Shown: positions 1 to 8,824, counted from the first letter of the stretch. The stretch is DNA of 64,000 bases from Pseudomonadota bacterium (GCA_027622715.1 JAQBYN010000006.1:53424-117423), one strand, 5' to 3'. Program-made: numbers and translations. Notes: generated by a model from the sequence alone, not told the origin.

Positions 1-2
1 TC

Positions 3-254
3 GCGCTGTTGCCGTGTTTCTTGGCCGATGACGACCCGCGTCTTGAACGGGTCGCCGCCCCCAATCGCACGCTCGACATCGGGCTTTGGCTTCTCACCCA
101 CGAGGAGCTGCGTCACACCGCGCGGGTTCGCGCGTTCCTCGACTTCATGGGGCAGACCATTGAGCGGGTGCGCCCCGTCCTCGAAGGCGAGCACGCCGCT
201 GATAGTCCCGACGCGCCGTTCATCATGGGCGACGAAGTTGAGCTGTTGATTTAG
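3..254 (+). CDS. LysR-family transcriptional regulator, C-terminal fragment
   Basis: The open frame is already in progress at the left edge and ends at a TAG stop. The first readable residues, ALLPCFLADDDPRL, match the end of a LysR effector-binding domain, where a short run ending in 'LP' is followed by an acidic stretch. The rest (LWLLTHEELRHTARVRAFLDF) is the usual final strand and helix of that domain. The winged-helix DNA-binding half lies outside the window, so target and effector cannot be named. The frame is followed by a rho-independent terminator at 350-381. The methionine call near base 9 is an internal TTG, not the real start. Confidence 0.72.
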   Translation, partial: ALLPCFLADDDPRLERVAAPNRTLDIGLWLLTHEELRHTARVRAFLDFMGQTIERVRPVLEGEHAADSPDAPFIMGDEVELLI

Positions 255-349
255 TCGCGCCTGCTGGTGGAGCGAGCTGGCGCAAATCTCCGAACAAGCC
301 CGACGCGCGCTTGAACTTGGCGCGCGCGCCCCTACTTGAGGGACTGATA

Positions 350-381
350 CGCGCCGGGTCCAGACCCGACGCGTTTTTGTT
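350..381 (+). terminator. Rho-independent terminator after the LysR fragment
   Basis: A hairpin of ten paired positions (350-359 with 364-373, one C/A mismatch) closes a four-base CCAG loop and is followed directly by five T and then GTT. It lies between the LysR fragment and nhaA, only about 25 bases before the nhaA start, so nhaA probably depends on a promoter inside or just after it, or on read-through. Confidence 0.6.
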
Positions 382-404
382 GCGGCCCACCTGGGAGTTT
401 CCAC

Positions 405-1601
405 TTGGACCAACTGCAGCGCCTAATTCAATCGCCGCTGGTCGCCGGCGCGCTGCTGATGGCCATGGCTGTCCTTGCTTTGGTCATGGACAACTCGGGC
501 CTGTCTTGGCTCTACGACCGTCTGCTCACCCTGCCAGTTTCCGTACAGATCGCGGCCTTTGAAATCGATAAGCCGTTGTTGCTATGGATCAACGACGGAA
601 TGATGGCGATTTTCTTCTTCCTCATTGGTCTCGAAATCAAACGTGAAATGGTGGCCGGCCACCTGACTCAGGTCGATCAAGTGGCGCTGCCGGGCATCGC
701 GGCGGCCGGCGGCGTTTTCGTGCCGGCGGCGATCTACGCGGCGATTAACTGGAGCGATCCGATCGCGATCGATGGTTGGGCCATTCCTGCCGCAACCGAT
801 ATCGCGTTCGCGCTTGGGGTTCTGATGCTGTTGCGCGACCGGGTACCCGTCGCCGCACGGTTGTTTCTGACGGCGGTTGCCATCTTCGACGATTTGGCAG
901 CCATCGTAATTATTGCCATATTTTTCACGGCCGATTTGTCCCTGGTCTCGTTGTCGATTGCGGCGGCCGGGATGGCGGCGCTCTTCATCGCCAATCGAGC
1001 GGGGGTCATGCGGCCGGCGGTGTATATCCTGATCGGGCTGGTGGTCTGGGCAAGCGTTCTGAAGTCGGGGGTGCATGCCACCCTGGCCGGTTTCGCGACC
1101 GCCTTGTTTGTGCCGTTGCGTCCGGGCAAGAGCGGCGGTCACGTCGAGTCGCCGCTCGAAAAGCTCGAACACGGTCTCCAGCCGTGGGTCGCCTTTGTCA
1201 TCCTCCCGGTCTTCGCCTTTGCTAATGCCGGAGTCAGTCTTGAGGGCCTGACGTTCTCAAGCCTTTTCGAACCGGTGACGCTTGGCATACTGCTGGGATT
1301 GTTTGTCGGCAAACAGGTGGGCGTATTCGGCGCGGCTTGGCTCGCGATTCGGCTCGGCCTAGCCAAGCGCCCGGAGGGAGTCTCCATGGGCGTTCTTTAT
1401 GGCGTGTCGATCTTGTGCGGGATCGGGTTCACCATGAGTCTGTTTATCGGGGGACTGGCGTTCGAGGGGCCCGACATGGCGCGCGGTGTACGCGTCGGCG
1501 TTCTTGCCGCGTCGCTACTGGCGGCGGTCTTCGGTGTTGTCGTCCTACGACTCGTGACGCGCGATCCGGCGAAGAACGCGCCGTCAACCGTTGAGGCCTA
1601 G
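405..1601 (+). CDS. nhaA: Na+/H+ antiporter NhaA
   Basis: An inner-membrane antiporter that expels Na+ (or Li+) in exchange for protons, supporting pH and salt homeostasis. The 398 residues match the usual NhaA length and are mostly hydrophobic helices. Diagnostic motifs are IFFFLIGLEIKREMV early, ATDIAFALGVL (the conserved Asp of helix IV), and AIFDDLAAI, holding the paired aspartates of the ion-binding site (Asp163/164 in E. coli). The TTG start at 405 is chosen because a GGGAG ribosome-binding site lies about eight bases upstream and the protein then begins MDQLQRLIQSPL, as in relatives. Its stop overlaps the stop of the convergent quinone oxidoreductase by three bases. All catalytic motifs look intact. 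Confidence 0.96.
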   Translation: MDQLQRLIQSPLVAGALLMAMAVLALVMDNSGLSWLYDRLLTLPVSVQIAAFEIDKPLLLWINDGMMAIFFFLIGLEIKREMVAGHLTQVDQVALPGIAAAGGVFVPAAIYAAINWSDPIAIDGWAIPAATDIAFALGVLMLLRDRVPVAARLFLTAVAIFDDLAAIVIIAIFFTADLSLVSLSIAAAGMAALFIANRAGVMRPAVYILIGLVVWASVLKSGVHATLAGFATALFVPLRPGKSGGHVESPLEKLEHGLQPWVAFVILPVFAFANAGVSLEGLTFSSLFEPVTLGILLGLFVGKQVGVFGAAWLAIRLGLAKRPEGVSMGVLYGVSILCGIGFTMSLFIGGLAFEGPDMARGVRVGVLAASLLAAVFGVVVLRLVTRDPAKNAPSTVEA

Positions 1602-2569
1602 ATCGTGAAGACGGTCGAGCCGGTGGTCTTGCGCGCTTCGAGGTCGCGGTGGGCCTGCGCTGCGTCCTTCAGCGCGTAGGTTTGGTTGGTCTCGATCTTG
1701 ACCGCGCCTGATTTGACGACCGCGAACAGATCGTTGGCGACTGCCATGACGCCGGCGTGGTCGGGGGTGTAGCTGCCCAAGGTCGGCCGCGTCACGTAGA
1801 GCGATCCCTTTTGCGACAAGATCAACAGGTTGAGCGGATCGGGCGGGCCCGACGCGTTGCCGAAGGTCACCATCAGCCCGCGCGGCTGCAGGCAGTCGAG
1901 TGATTTCATGAACGTATCCTTGCCCACCGAATCGTAGACCACCGGCACGCCTTTGCCGTTGGTGATCTCTTTCACCCGTGCGACGAAATCTTCGCGGCTA
2001 TAGACAATCGCGTGGTCGCAGCCATGCGCCTTGGCAAGGGCCGCTTTTTCATCCGAGCCCACGGTGCCGATTACCGTCGCGCCGAGATGCTTGGCCCATT
2101 GGCAGACGATCAACCCGACGCCGCCGGCGGCGGCATGGATGACGATGGTGTCGCCCTTTTTCACGTCATAGGTTTGACGCAACAGATATTGCGCGGTGCC
2201 GCCCTTGAGCATCATCGATGCGCCTTGCTGATCGGAAATCCCGTCGGGCAGTTTGGCCAGCAACCACGCCGGCACGATACGCTGTTCGGCATAGGCGCCG
2301 GGCGCGCTGTGATAGGCGACGCGGTCGCCCGGTTTGACCTCGGTGACGCCGGCGCCAACCGCTTCGACCACGCCCGCACCCTCGTTGCCCATGATTGCCG
2401 GCAGCGCGATCGGGTACAGACCCGAGCGCTGATAGGTGTCGATGAAATTCAGCCCGGCCGCCGTCTGGCGCACCAGCGCTTGGCCCGCGCCCGGCGCCGG
2501 CACATCGACGTCTTCCCACGTCAACACGTCGGGGCCGCCGGTCTGGTGAATTCGGATTGCTTTGGTCAT
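1598..2569 (-). CDS. NAD(P)H:quinone oxidoreductase paralogue 1 (zeta-crystallin-like MDR)
   Basis: A 323-residue medium-chain dehydrogenase/reductase of the zinc-free quinone oxidoreductase type, expected to reduce quinones with NADPH in the cytosol. An N-terminal GroES-like domain (TKAIRIHQTGGPDVL) is followed by a Rossmann domain with the AAAGGVGLI nucleotide-binding loop and the ICQWAKHLGATVIGTVGS segment typical of QOR. The cysteine/histidine zinc ligands of alcohol dehydrogenases are absent. The start at 2569 is preferred over an upstream ATG because GGGAGA lies just before it. It ends tail-to-tail with nhaA and follows the MFS gene. It is one of five paralogues within 9.5 kb, so the exact substrate is uncertain. 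Confidence 0.92.
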   Translation of the reverse strand: MTKAIRIHQTGGPDVLTWEDVDVPAPGAGQALVRQTAAGLNFIDTYQRSGLYPIALPAIMGNEGAGVVEAVGAGVTEVKPGDRVAYHSAPGAYAEQRIVPAWLLAKLPDGISDQQGASMMLKGGTAQYLLRQTYDVKKGDTIVIHAAAGGVGLIVCQWAKHLGATVIGTVGSDEKAALAKAHGCDHAIVYSREDFVARVKEITNGKGVPVVYDSVGKDTFMKSLDCLQPRGLMVTFGNASGPPDPLNLLILSQKGSLYVTRPTLGSYTPDHAGVMAVANDLFAVVKSGAVKIETNQTYALKDAAQAHRDLEARKTTGSTVFTI

Positions 2570-2645
2570 GCCTGATCTCCCTGGCTTTTGCGGCGCATCG
2601 CCTGTTGGGCGTGTTGGTAGCAAATATCGACCCCGCGCGGCACCC

Positions 2646-3950
2646 CTACTCGGCCGGTCGCGGCGGCGCCGCTGGGGTTGGCGCGTCCGGGATCGTGCCG
2701 CGGCCTTCGTGGGTGTCGGGCCCTTCGAGGTATTGGGTCAACCGCTCGCCCCGCAGCCAGGCCCATAGCCACACGGCGAGCGACAGCGCGGCGGCGACAT
2801 AAAGCGGCGGCTGCAGCCCGGCCCACGAGGCGATCAGTCCCAAAGAGAACGCGCCCGCGGCAGGCCCGACATTGAAGATCAAGGTATTGAGGCTCAGCAC
2901 CCGGCCGCGCATCGAGGGATCAACCGCATTTTGAATCAGCGTTTGCGTGGCGGTGCCGCGCAACGACATCGCAATACCGAGCAAAAAGATGAACCCCGTG
3001 CCCACCCAAAAACTGCTGCTGGCCGCGAACCCGGCAAGCGCCACGGCCGAGAGCACCGTGCTCCAGATCGCGATTGCCACCAGCCCGTGCGCGCTGCCGC
3101 GCCATGCCAGCCAAATCCCGGACAACATCGCGCCGACACCGTTGGCAGCCAGGATCAACCCCAGCGAGTCGGCGCCGCCCGCGAACACTTGGCCGACGAA
3201 CGCCGGTAGCATTTCAACCGCCGGCCGCACCAACAGCGCGGCCGACAAGCTGATCAACAATGTGGGCGCGATACCCTTATGGGCAAACGCATAGCGGTAA
3301 CCGGCCATGATGTCGCCGACAACGCTGAGGCTGGAGCGCGGGCGTGGCGCTTGCGGCGGCAACTTGATCGCCGCGAGCGCGCCCAGCATGACCATGAACG
3401 TCACGGCATTGAGGCTGAACGCAATGCCGGCCCCGCCGAAGTGAATAACAAACCCGGCGATTGCGGGACCGATGACGCGCGAGGTGTTGAAGATGACCGA
3501 TGTCGTCGCCACCGCCGCCGAGAGATCTTCGCGCCGCACCAGCTGGTAGATCATCGTCTGGCGCACCGGGTGGTTGAACCCCATGATGACGCCCAGCAGC
3601 AGCGTCATCACGGTCAACAGTTCAACGGTGAGGAAACCGCCAAAGGTCATGACCGCGAGCGCGAGCGCCTGCAGCGCCGCCAACACCTGTAACACCTTCA
3701 GCATGCGCATCGGGTGCAGGCGATCGGCCAAGACACCGGCGATCGGGCTCGCGACGATCGAGGGCAGCAAGTCGGCCGACACCACGATGCCGACCCACTT
3801 GGGATCGTGCGTCAATTCCCACGCCAGCCAGCCGACCGCGGCGCGCTGCATCCAGGTTCCGATCAGCGAGGCCGACGAGCCATAGGTATAGACGCGGTAA
3901 TCGCGGTTGGAGAGCGCGCGGCCGATGCCGCCAAAGGCCGAAAGTTTCAT
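2646..3950 (-). CDS. MFS transporter, EntS/MFS_3-like exporter
   Basis: A 434-residue inner-membrane major facilitator with about twelve hydrophobic helices. The start (IGRALSNRDYRVYTYGSSASLIGTWMQRAAVGWL) and the loop motif PIAGVLADRLHPMRML match the MFS_3 group, which includes the enterobactin exporter EntS and many uncharacterised drug or metabolite exporters. The C-terminal tail is short and rich in proline and alanine. It lies on the minus strand between quinone oxidoreductase paralogues 2 and 1, about 75 bases before paralogue 1, so the three may be co-transcribed. There is no siderophore gene nearby, so substrate export rather than siderophore release is all that can be said. Confidence 0.88.
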   Translation of the reverse strand: MKLSAFGGIGRALSNRDYRVYTYGSSASLIGTWMQRAAVGWLAWELTHDPKWVGIVVSADLLPSIVASPIAGVLADRLHPMRMLKVLQVLAALQALALAVMTFGGFLTVELLTVMTLLLGVIMGFNHPVRQTMIYQLVRREDLSAAVATTSVIFNTSRVIGPAIAGFVIHFGGAGIAFSLNAVTFMVMLGALAAIKLPPQAPRPRSSLSVVGDIMAGYRYAFAHKGIAPTLLISLSAALLVRPAVEMLPAFVGQVFAGGADSLGLILAANGVGAMLSGIWLAWRGSAHGLVAIAIWSTVLSAVALAGFAASSSFWVGTGFIFLLGIAMSLRGTATQTLIQNAVDPSMRGRVLSLNTLIFNVGPAAGAFSLGLIASWAGLQPPLYVAAALSLAVWLWAWLRGERLTQYLEGPDTHEGRGTIPDAPTPAAPPRPAE

Positions 3951-4102
3951 TCAGGTGGGTATCCGGCAAACCGGCGGCCGGTAAAGCCGGTCCGCCAGTG
4001 TCGACTGTACGACCCCGGCGGCCCACCGCGCCACGCGGCATTGCTGGCCTACGCGCAGGGCGGACGCCGAGCGCCGTTGGCGCGGACCGCCGTCGACCGC
4101 TG

Positions 4103-5071
4103 TTATGGCCTCAGCACCGTCGAGCCCGTGGTCTGCCGCCCGACCAACGCCGCGTGCGCCTTGCCCGCGTCCTTCAGGGCGAAAGTCTGGCCGACATGAA
4201 CCTTGACCGCGCCGCTCTCGACCACGGCGAAGAAATCCTGGGCGTTGTGCAACAGCGCGTCGCGGGTGGCGTTGTAAGCCTGCAGCGTTGTGCGGATGAA
4301 GTAACGGTCGGTCGGTTGTTGGGCGAGTTGCGCCGGCGTGATCGGGCCCGACGCCTGACCGAACGACGCCAGCGTCCCTTGCGGCCGCACGCATTGCCAA
4401 GATTGCGCGATGGTTTGGGTGCCGACGCATTCGTAGACCGCATCGCACCCCGCGCCCCCTGTCACGTCTTGCACGACGGGCAAGAAATCGTCGCGGGTAT
4501 AGACCACCGCATGATCGCAGCCGTTGGCGGTGGCCAGCGCTGCTTTGTCGTCGGACCCCACGGTGCCGATCACCGTCGCGCCGAGGTGCTTGGCCCACTG
4601 GCAGAGGAACAACCCGACGCCACCGGCGGCGGCATGCACCAGAACCGTGTCGCCCGCCTTCACCTTGTAGCTGTGGCGCAACAAATATTGCGCGGTCATG
4701 CCCTTGAGAATGCCGGCGGCACCTTGGTCCTCGGTGATGCCAGCGGGCAGCGGGATCAGCTCGTCGGCGTTGATCAAGCGTTCTTCGGCATAACAGCCGT
4801 TGGGCGTGTGGTAGGCGACGCGCGTGCCCGGCGACACCGCCGTGACCCTGGCGCCGACCGCCTCGACAACCCCGGCGGCTTCCCAGCCTAAAATGGCGGG
4901 CAGCTTGGCCAAGGGGATCGCGCCCGAGCGAAAGGCGGTATCGAGAAAGTTCAAGCCCACGGCGGTGTTGCGGACCCGCGCTTCGCCGGGGCCGGGATCG
5001 CCGACGACAACGTCTTCCCACTTGAGGACGTCCGGCCCGCCCGGCGCGTGCATCACAACTGCCTTGACCAT
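4103..5071 (-). CDS. NAD(P)H:quinone oxidoreductase paralogue 2 (MDR family)
   Basis: A 322-residue paralogue of the other four oxidoreductases here. It shows the MVKAVVMHAPGGPDVL start, the AAAGGVGLFLCQWAKHLGA nucleotide-binding stretch, and the C-terminal signature ending TTGSTVL. It should bind NADPH through the Rossmann domain and lacks structural and catalytic zinc ligands. The cysteine-rich part around VYECVGTQT, where paralogues have VYD(S/G)VG, makes it the most divergent copy in the substrate pocket. About 150 bases without a gene separate its stop from the downstream MFS start. The divergent GNAT gene begins 56 bases from its start codon. Confidence 0.91.
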   Translation of the reverse strand: MVKAVVMHAPGGPDVLKWEDVVVGDPGPGEARVRNTAVGLNFLDTAFRSGAIPLAKLPAILGWEAAGVVEAVGARVTAVSPGTRVAYHTPNGCYAEERLINADELIPLPAGITEDQGAAGILKGMTAQYLLRHSYKVKAGDTVLVHAAAGGVGLFLCQWAKHLGATVIGTVGSDDKAALATANGCDHAVVYTRDDFLPVVQDVTGGAGCDAVYECVGTQTIAQSWQCVRPQGTLASFGQASGPITPAQLAQQPTDRYFIRTTLQAYNATRDALLHNAQDFFAVVESGAVKVHVGQTFALKDAGKAHAALVGRQTTGSTVLRP

Positions 5072-5127
5072 GCTCGCCTCTTCGCTGTCATTGTTGCGTC
5101 AGGCATTTCTATCATGCGGTCGCAGCC

Positions 5128-5667
5128 ATGACACACAGCGAACAGATCGTCCTTGTGGCCGGCACGGTCGACGATGTCGAGGCGGCGGTGGCGATCGACG
5201 ATGCGGCCAGTGCGCTTTATACCGACGCCGGAATCGTCTTCGATTTTCCCGTCGGCCATCCGATGGCGGCGCACGAACGGGTGGCGTGGCGTGTCTGCGC
5301 GGCACATGACGGTCTGTTGTTCGCCACGACTAAGGCTGAGGGCGCGCGCATCGGATTCATCGTCATGGGTACAAAAGACGGCGACGCGTATCTCGAACAG
5401 ATTTCGGTCCTGCCGGCTCACATGCGCCGCGGTGTCGGTACGGTGCTAATGACAGAAGCGGTGGCTTGGTCGGTGCGCCGGAATCATCGCGCGGTGTGGC
5501 TAACCACTTACGATCACCTCGTGTGGAACCGCCCCTACTACGAGCGGTTCGGCTTTGCCGTTGTACCGGCGGCGGACTGCGGTCCCGAAATCGCGGCGGT
5601 GATCGCGTTTCAGCGCACCTACCTGCCGGAACCCGATCGGCGCGTCGCGATGCGCAAGACGCTTTAG
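5128..5667 (+). CDS. GNAT-family N-acetyltransferase
   Basis: A 179-residue GNAT protein that would transfer an acetyl group from acetyl-CoA to an amine. The core motif A is visible as LEQISVLPAHMRRGVGTVLM (the R-x-x-G-x-G/A CoA-pyrophosphate loop), followed by the WLTTYDHLVWNRPYYERFGF segment, the usual N-x-x-A-x-x-Y-x-x-x-G-F equivalent with NRPYYERFGF. It lies alone on the plus strand, between oppositely oriented oxidoreductase genes, and its stop overlaps the stop of paralogue 3 by four bases. The substrate (small molecule, antibiotic or protein) cannot be inferred. Confidence 0.86.
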   Translation: MTHSEQIVLVAGTVDDVEAAVAIDDAASALYTDAGIVFDFPVGHPMAAHERVAWRVCAAHDGLLFATTKAEGARIGFIVMGTKDGDAYLEQISVLPAHMRRGVGTVLMTEAVAWSVRRNHRAVWLTTYDHLVWNRPYYERFGFAVVPAADCGPEIAAVIAFQRTYLPEPDRRVAMRKTL

Positions 5668-6635
5668 GGCAGCAGTACCAACGAACCCGTGGTCTTGCGC
5701 GATTCCAACAGCCGGTGGGCCTCGGCGGCCTCGGCCAAAGGCAGCGCGTGTTCGATGTGCGGCGTGATGATGCCTTTTTTCAGCACGTCGAAGAACGTTG
5801 CGGCACCTTTCTCATAGGTCGGCCGGTCGCGCACCACGGCGGCGACGCTGGCGCGCGTCACAAAACCCTCGGCGGGAATGTCGGCAAAGCCGAGCGGCGG
5901 GAGCGGGCCCGACGCCAATCCGAACGATGCACACACGCCGTAAGGGCGGACGCACTTGAGCGAATCCAGCCAAGTATCGGCACCGACGCCGTCGTATACC
6001 GCTTGGCACAGCTTGCCGTCGGTGATCTCGCGCACGCGATCGGCAAAGTTCTCTTTGCTGTACAGAATGGCGTGGTCGCAGCCGGCGGCCTTGGCGCGGG
6101 CCGCCTTCTCGTCGCTGCTCACCGTGCCGATGACGGTCAGGCCCAAGTGCTTGGCCCACTGACACGCGATCAGGCCGACACCGCCGGCCGCGGCATGCCA
6201 CAAAATGAAATCGCCCGGCGCGAAGGTGGTGAGGTCGTTGAGCATATGGCCGACCGTGAGGCCCTTCATGTAGGTCGCGGCCAGATCGCGGTCGTCGATC
6301 CCGTCAGGCACCCGCATCAGGGCGCTGGCCGGCACCAATCGCGCTGCGGCGTAACCGCCGGCGGTCAGCGGATAGGCCGCCTTGTCGCCCGGTTTGACGT
6401 TGGTGACGCCGGCGCCGACCGCACCGACAATGCCGACCGCTTCGACCCCGGGGGTGGCGGGCGGTACGAGATTGGCGAAGTGGTTGCCGGTGCGGTGATA
6501 AATGTCGAGATAGTTGACCCCGGCGGCGGTCTGGTCGAGCCGAACTTCGCCCGGCCCTGGTGCGGGCACGTCGACATCTTCATAGACCAGCACCTCGGGG
6601 CCACCGAAGGCATGCAGGCGAATGGCTTTGGTCAT
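5664..6635 (-). CDS. NAD(P)H:quinone oxidoreductase paralogue 3 (MDR family)
   Basis: 323 residues; starts MTKAIRLHAFGGPEVL and carries the AAAGGVGLIACQWAKHLGL Rossmann motif and the shared TTGSLVLLP end. The AKAAGCDHAILYSKENF segment that follows the nucleotide-binding fold is typical of the bacterial QOR branch. Its ribosome-binding site (GGAG) lies beside the stop of paralogue 4, leaving a gap of ten bases, so paralogues 4 and 3 are almost certainly translated from one message. It converges with the GNAT gene, overlapping by four bases. Expected role: cytosolic NADPH-dependent reduction of quinones or enones. Confidence 0.92.
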   Translation of the reverse strand: MTKAIRLHAFGGPEVLVYEDVDVPAPGPGEVRLDQTAAGVNYLDIYHRTGNHFANLVPPATPGVEAVGIVGAVGAGVTNVKPGDKAAYPLTAGGYAAARLVPASALMRVPDGIDDRDLAATYMKGLTVGHMLNDLTTFAPGDFILWHAAAGGVGLIACQWAKHLGLTVIGTVSSDEKAARAKAAGCDHAILYSKENFADRVREITDGKLCQAVYDGVGADTWLDSLKCVRPYGVCASFGLASGPLPPLGFADIPAEGFVTRASVAAVVRDRPTYEKGAATFFDVLKKGIITPHIEHALPLAEAAEAHRLLESRKTTGSLVLLP

Positions 6636-6645
6636 GGTGATGCTC

Positions 6646-7614
6646 CTAGATCACGAAGACGGTGGATCCCGTGGTCTTGCGACCTTCGAGATCGGCATGG
6701 GCTTGCGCCGCATCTTTGAGGGCGTAGCGCTGATTGATTTCAATGCGCACCGCGCCTGAGCGCACCACGGCGAAGAGGTCGTTGGCGGCCGCCAAGAGTT
6801 GTTCGCGGGTCTTGGTGTAGCCTGGCAGCGTGGTTTTCACGAGAAAGCGTTCGGGCGGCATCTTGGCCCAGGTTTCGGGCGCGACCTGACCGGATGCCGC
6901 ACCGTAGGACGCCAACACCCCGTGGTGAGCCAGCGCTTGCATCGACTTTTCGATGGTCGTGCGCCCCACCGCATCGCAGACGAAATCGACGCCAACGCCG
7001 CCGGTTAACGCCATCACGCGTTCGAGGAAATCTTCTTCGTTGTAGTTGATGACGTGATCGCAGCCGTGCGCCTTGGCGCGCGCGGCCTTGTCGGCGGAGC
7101 CGACGGTGCCGATCACCGTGGCGCCCAAATGTTTTGCCCATTGGCAGGCAATGAGACCAACGCCACCGGCGGCGGCGTGATAGAGCAGCGTGTCGCCGGG
7201 GCCGAGCGGTCGGGTTTGGCGCACCAGGAATTGCGCGGTCATGCCCTTGAGCATCATGGCCGCCGCCAGTTCGTCGCTGACATCGTCGGGCAACGATACG
7301 AGCCGGTCGGCGGGGACGTTGTTGGCCTCGGCGTAGCCGCCGAGGTGGCTGGAATAGGCAACCCGGTCGCCGACCCGGACGGTATCGACCCCGTCGCCCA
7401 ACGTTTCGACCACCCCTGCCGCCTCGCGGCCCAGCACGACCGGCAACGTAGCCAACGGGTAGCGGCCCGAACGCAGGTAGGTGTCGACGTAATTAAGGCC
7501 GGCGAAGGTTTGCCTGACGCGCGCCTCGCCCGCCGCGGGTGGCGGCAGATCCCAGTCTTCCCAGGATAAATTCTCCGGCCCGCCCGGTGTGTGCAATACG
7601 ACGGCTTTGATCAT
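6646..7614 (-). CDS. NAD(P)H:quinone oxidoreductase paralogue 4 (MDR family)
   Basis: 322 residues from the ATG at 7614. This start is chosen over an in-frame upstream one because GGGAGGA lies seven bases before it and the protein then starts MIKAVVLHTPGGPENL, in line with its paralogues. The nucleotide-binding motif AAAGGVGLIACQWAKHLGA and the TTGSTVFVI end are intact. It sits 72 bases downstream of the rhodanese gene, with a perfect 10-bp hairpin between them, and immediately upstream of paralogue 3. This position makes it a likely distal part of the sulfide-responsive operon that starts near 9685. Confidence 0.92.
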   Translation of the reverse strand: MIKAVVLHTPGGPENLSWEDWDLPPPAAGEARVRQTFAGLNYVDTYLRSGRYPLATLPVVLGREAAGVVETLGDGVDTVRVGDRVAYSSHLGGYAEANNVPADRLVSLPDDVSDELAAAMMLKGMTAQFLVRQTRPLGPGDTLLYHAAAGGVGLIACQWAKHLGATVIGTVGSADKAARAKAHGCDHVINYNEEDFLERVMALTGGVGVDFVCDAVGRTTIEKSMQALAHHGVLASYGAASGQVAPETWAKMPPERFLVKTTLPGYTKTREQLLAAANDLFAVVRSGAVRIEINQRYALKDAAQAHADLEGRKTTGSTVFVI

Positions 7615-7651
7615 GCGGCGTCCTCCCAATGGCGGGCGCAGCATGGGCTTT

Positions 7652-7677
7652 GCGTCCGCCCCGTCAAGGGCGGACGC
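7652..7677. repeat. Intergenic perfect hairpin between rhodanese and QOR paralogue 4
   Basis: A perfect 10-bp inverted repeat (7652-7661 with 7668-7677) around a six-base loop. No T run follows on either strand, so it is not a classical terminator. It could attenuate or stabilise the message between the rhodanese and oxidoreductase genes. Confidence 0.55.
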
Positions 7678-7686
7678 GCGTCGTGC

Positions 7687-8070
7687 CTATTCAGTGGCGA
7701 CCGGCCCGCCTGCTTGGCGCCAGGCGGCCATGCCGCCGGCCATGTTGGCGGCATTCTTGATGCCCATGTCGACCAGCGTCTTGGTGCTCATGGCCGAGCG
7801 ACCGCCGGAGGCGCAGAAAATGACCAAGCGTTTACCGCTGGCGAATTCCGGTTTGTGCATCGGGCCTTGCGGATCGGCGATGAATTCGAGGAACCCGCGC
7901 GGCGCGTGGATTGAGCCGGGGATCGTGCCCTGGGCGCGTTCGCCCGCTTCGCGAACATCGACGAAGACGACGTTTTCGTCGCTGGCGAGGGGCAGGGCGT
8001 CGTGGACCGAAACCGTGTCGATGACGGCATTGGCGCTGGCAATCATGTCTTTAAATCCTTGTGTGGCCAT
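7687..8070 (-). CDS. Rhodanese-domain sulfurtransferase
   Basis: A 127-residue single-domain rhodanese. The active-site loop reads IFCASGGRSAMS, with the cysteine that forms the persulfide intermediate, and the upstream CH2A-like segment VVFVDVREAGERAQGTIPGSIHAPRG is intact. It would move sulfane sulfur between thiosulfate, persulfides and a thiol acceptor in the cytoplasm. A good AAAGGGAT ribosome-binding site precedes the start. It lies third in a set that runs persulfide-dioxygenase-like MBL enzyme, b-type cytochrome, rhodanese, divergent from a BigR/SqrR-like repressor. The context therefore points to sulfide or persulfide handling rather than cyanide detoxification. Confidence 0.92.
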   Translation of the reverse strand: MATQGFKDMIASANAVIDTVSVHDALPLASDENVVFVDVREAGERAQGTIPGSIHAPRGFLEFIADPQGPMHKPEFASGKRLVIFCASGGRSAMSTKTLVDMGIKNAANMAGGMAAWRQAGGPVATE

Positions 8071-8123
8071 TGATGGTGATCCCTTTCGTTGTGGCGCGGC
8101 CCGGTGTGGTGCGCCGCCGCCCG

Positions 8124-8810
8124 TTAGCGCCGCTTGGTGCCGGTGATCATCGCGCGCGGCAGATTCTCGCGATGAGCAAAACTGGCGAGGAGGACGCCGC
8201 CGACATGGAGAATGATCAGCAGCAGCGTCAGGTTTGCCAGCAGTTCGTGGATTTCTTTGAGGGCATTGTCGTCACGCCCGTCGTGGCTATCACCGTTGCG
8301 GGTGTCGCGGCGATCGTCGTCATCGGTGTCGTACTCATCGTCATCCCCATCGATTTCGCGCCCTTCACCTTGTATCGGTGCCGCGGGTTCCATGGAGGTG
8401 GCAAGGCTGGCCAGTGGGCCGCGGCCGTCTGCGGCGCCGTAGAGCCAAATGCCGGTCCCGGTCGTCCCCGCAAGGGCGGCGAGCAACACGATAATCATGA
8501 CGCCGCCGGCCGGGCTGTGACCCAGGTAGCGCCGCCCGCGCAGGCGAACAAGGGCCAGCAGGTAACCGATCACGACGCCGGGCCGGTAGAGAAAATCGCT
8601 GAACCGCGCGTGTTCCGGCCCTATGAAGCCCCACACGACACGGAGCACGACAATGCCGCCGACGACGTAGCCGGCCCAGGCGTGCAGGCTCATCGCGTCG
8701 TCCTCGGTTAAGAACGCGACGGTGAAGGCCGCGACCAGCGCCCAATGGGCAAGCCGGACGAAGCGATCCCAAACCTTGACGCGTTCGTCTAGGCCGGCAG
8801 CGGTGGTCAT
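8124..8810 (-). CDS. Cytochrome b561 / Ni-Fe hydrogenase-type b cytochrome with acidic loop
   Basis: A 228-residue four-helix membrane cytochrome b. The first helix carries VRLAHWALV (a heme-ligand histidine), the second SLHAWAGYVVG, and the last LIILHVGGVLL, followed by the family tail HRENLPRAMITG. These histidines would bind two b hemes and pass electrons to or from the quinone pool. Between the third and fourth helices is a roughly 30-residue loop made almost entirely of Asp, Arg and His. This length and charge exceed the shorter acidic loops I recall in the family. It is the middle gene of the sulfide-linked operon. Confidence 0.85.
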   Translation of the reverse strand: MTTAAGLDERVKVWDRFVRLAHWALVAAFTVAFLTEDDAMSLHAWAGYVVGGIVVLRVVWGFIGPEHARFSDFLYRPGVVIGYLLALVRLRGRRYLGHSPAGGVMIIVLLAALAGTTGTGIWLYGAADGRGPLASLATSMEPAAPIQGEGREIDGDDDEYDTDDDDRRDTRNGDSHDGRDDNALKEIHELLANLTLLLIILHVGGVLLASFAHRENLPRAMITGTKRR

Positions 8811-8824
8811 GGCTTATCGCGTCC

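Noticed and set aside
3951..4102. GC-rich, partly repetitive stretch between QOR paralogue 2 and the MFS gene
   Set aside because: It contains short CCGGC-type direct and inverted repeats, but nothing forms a convincing terminator, promoter or gene.
5466..6719. Long plus-strand open frame across QOR paralogue 3
   Set aside because: Antisense to a clear oxidoreductase with all family motifs; the translated product is Arg/Gly-rich and resembles no protein.
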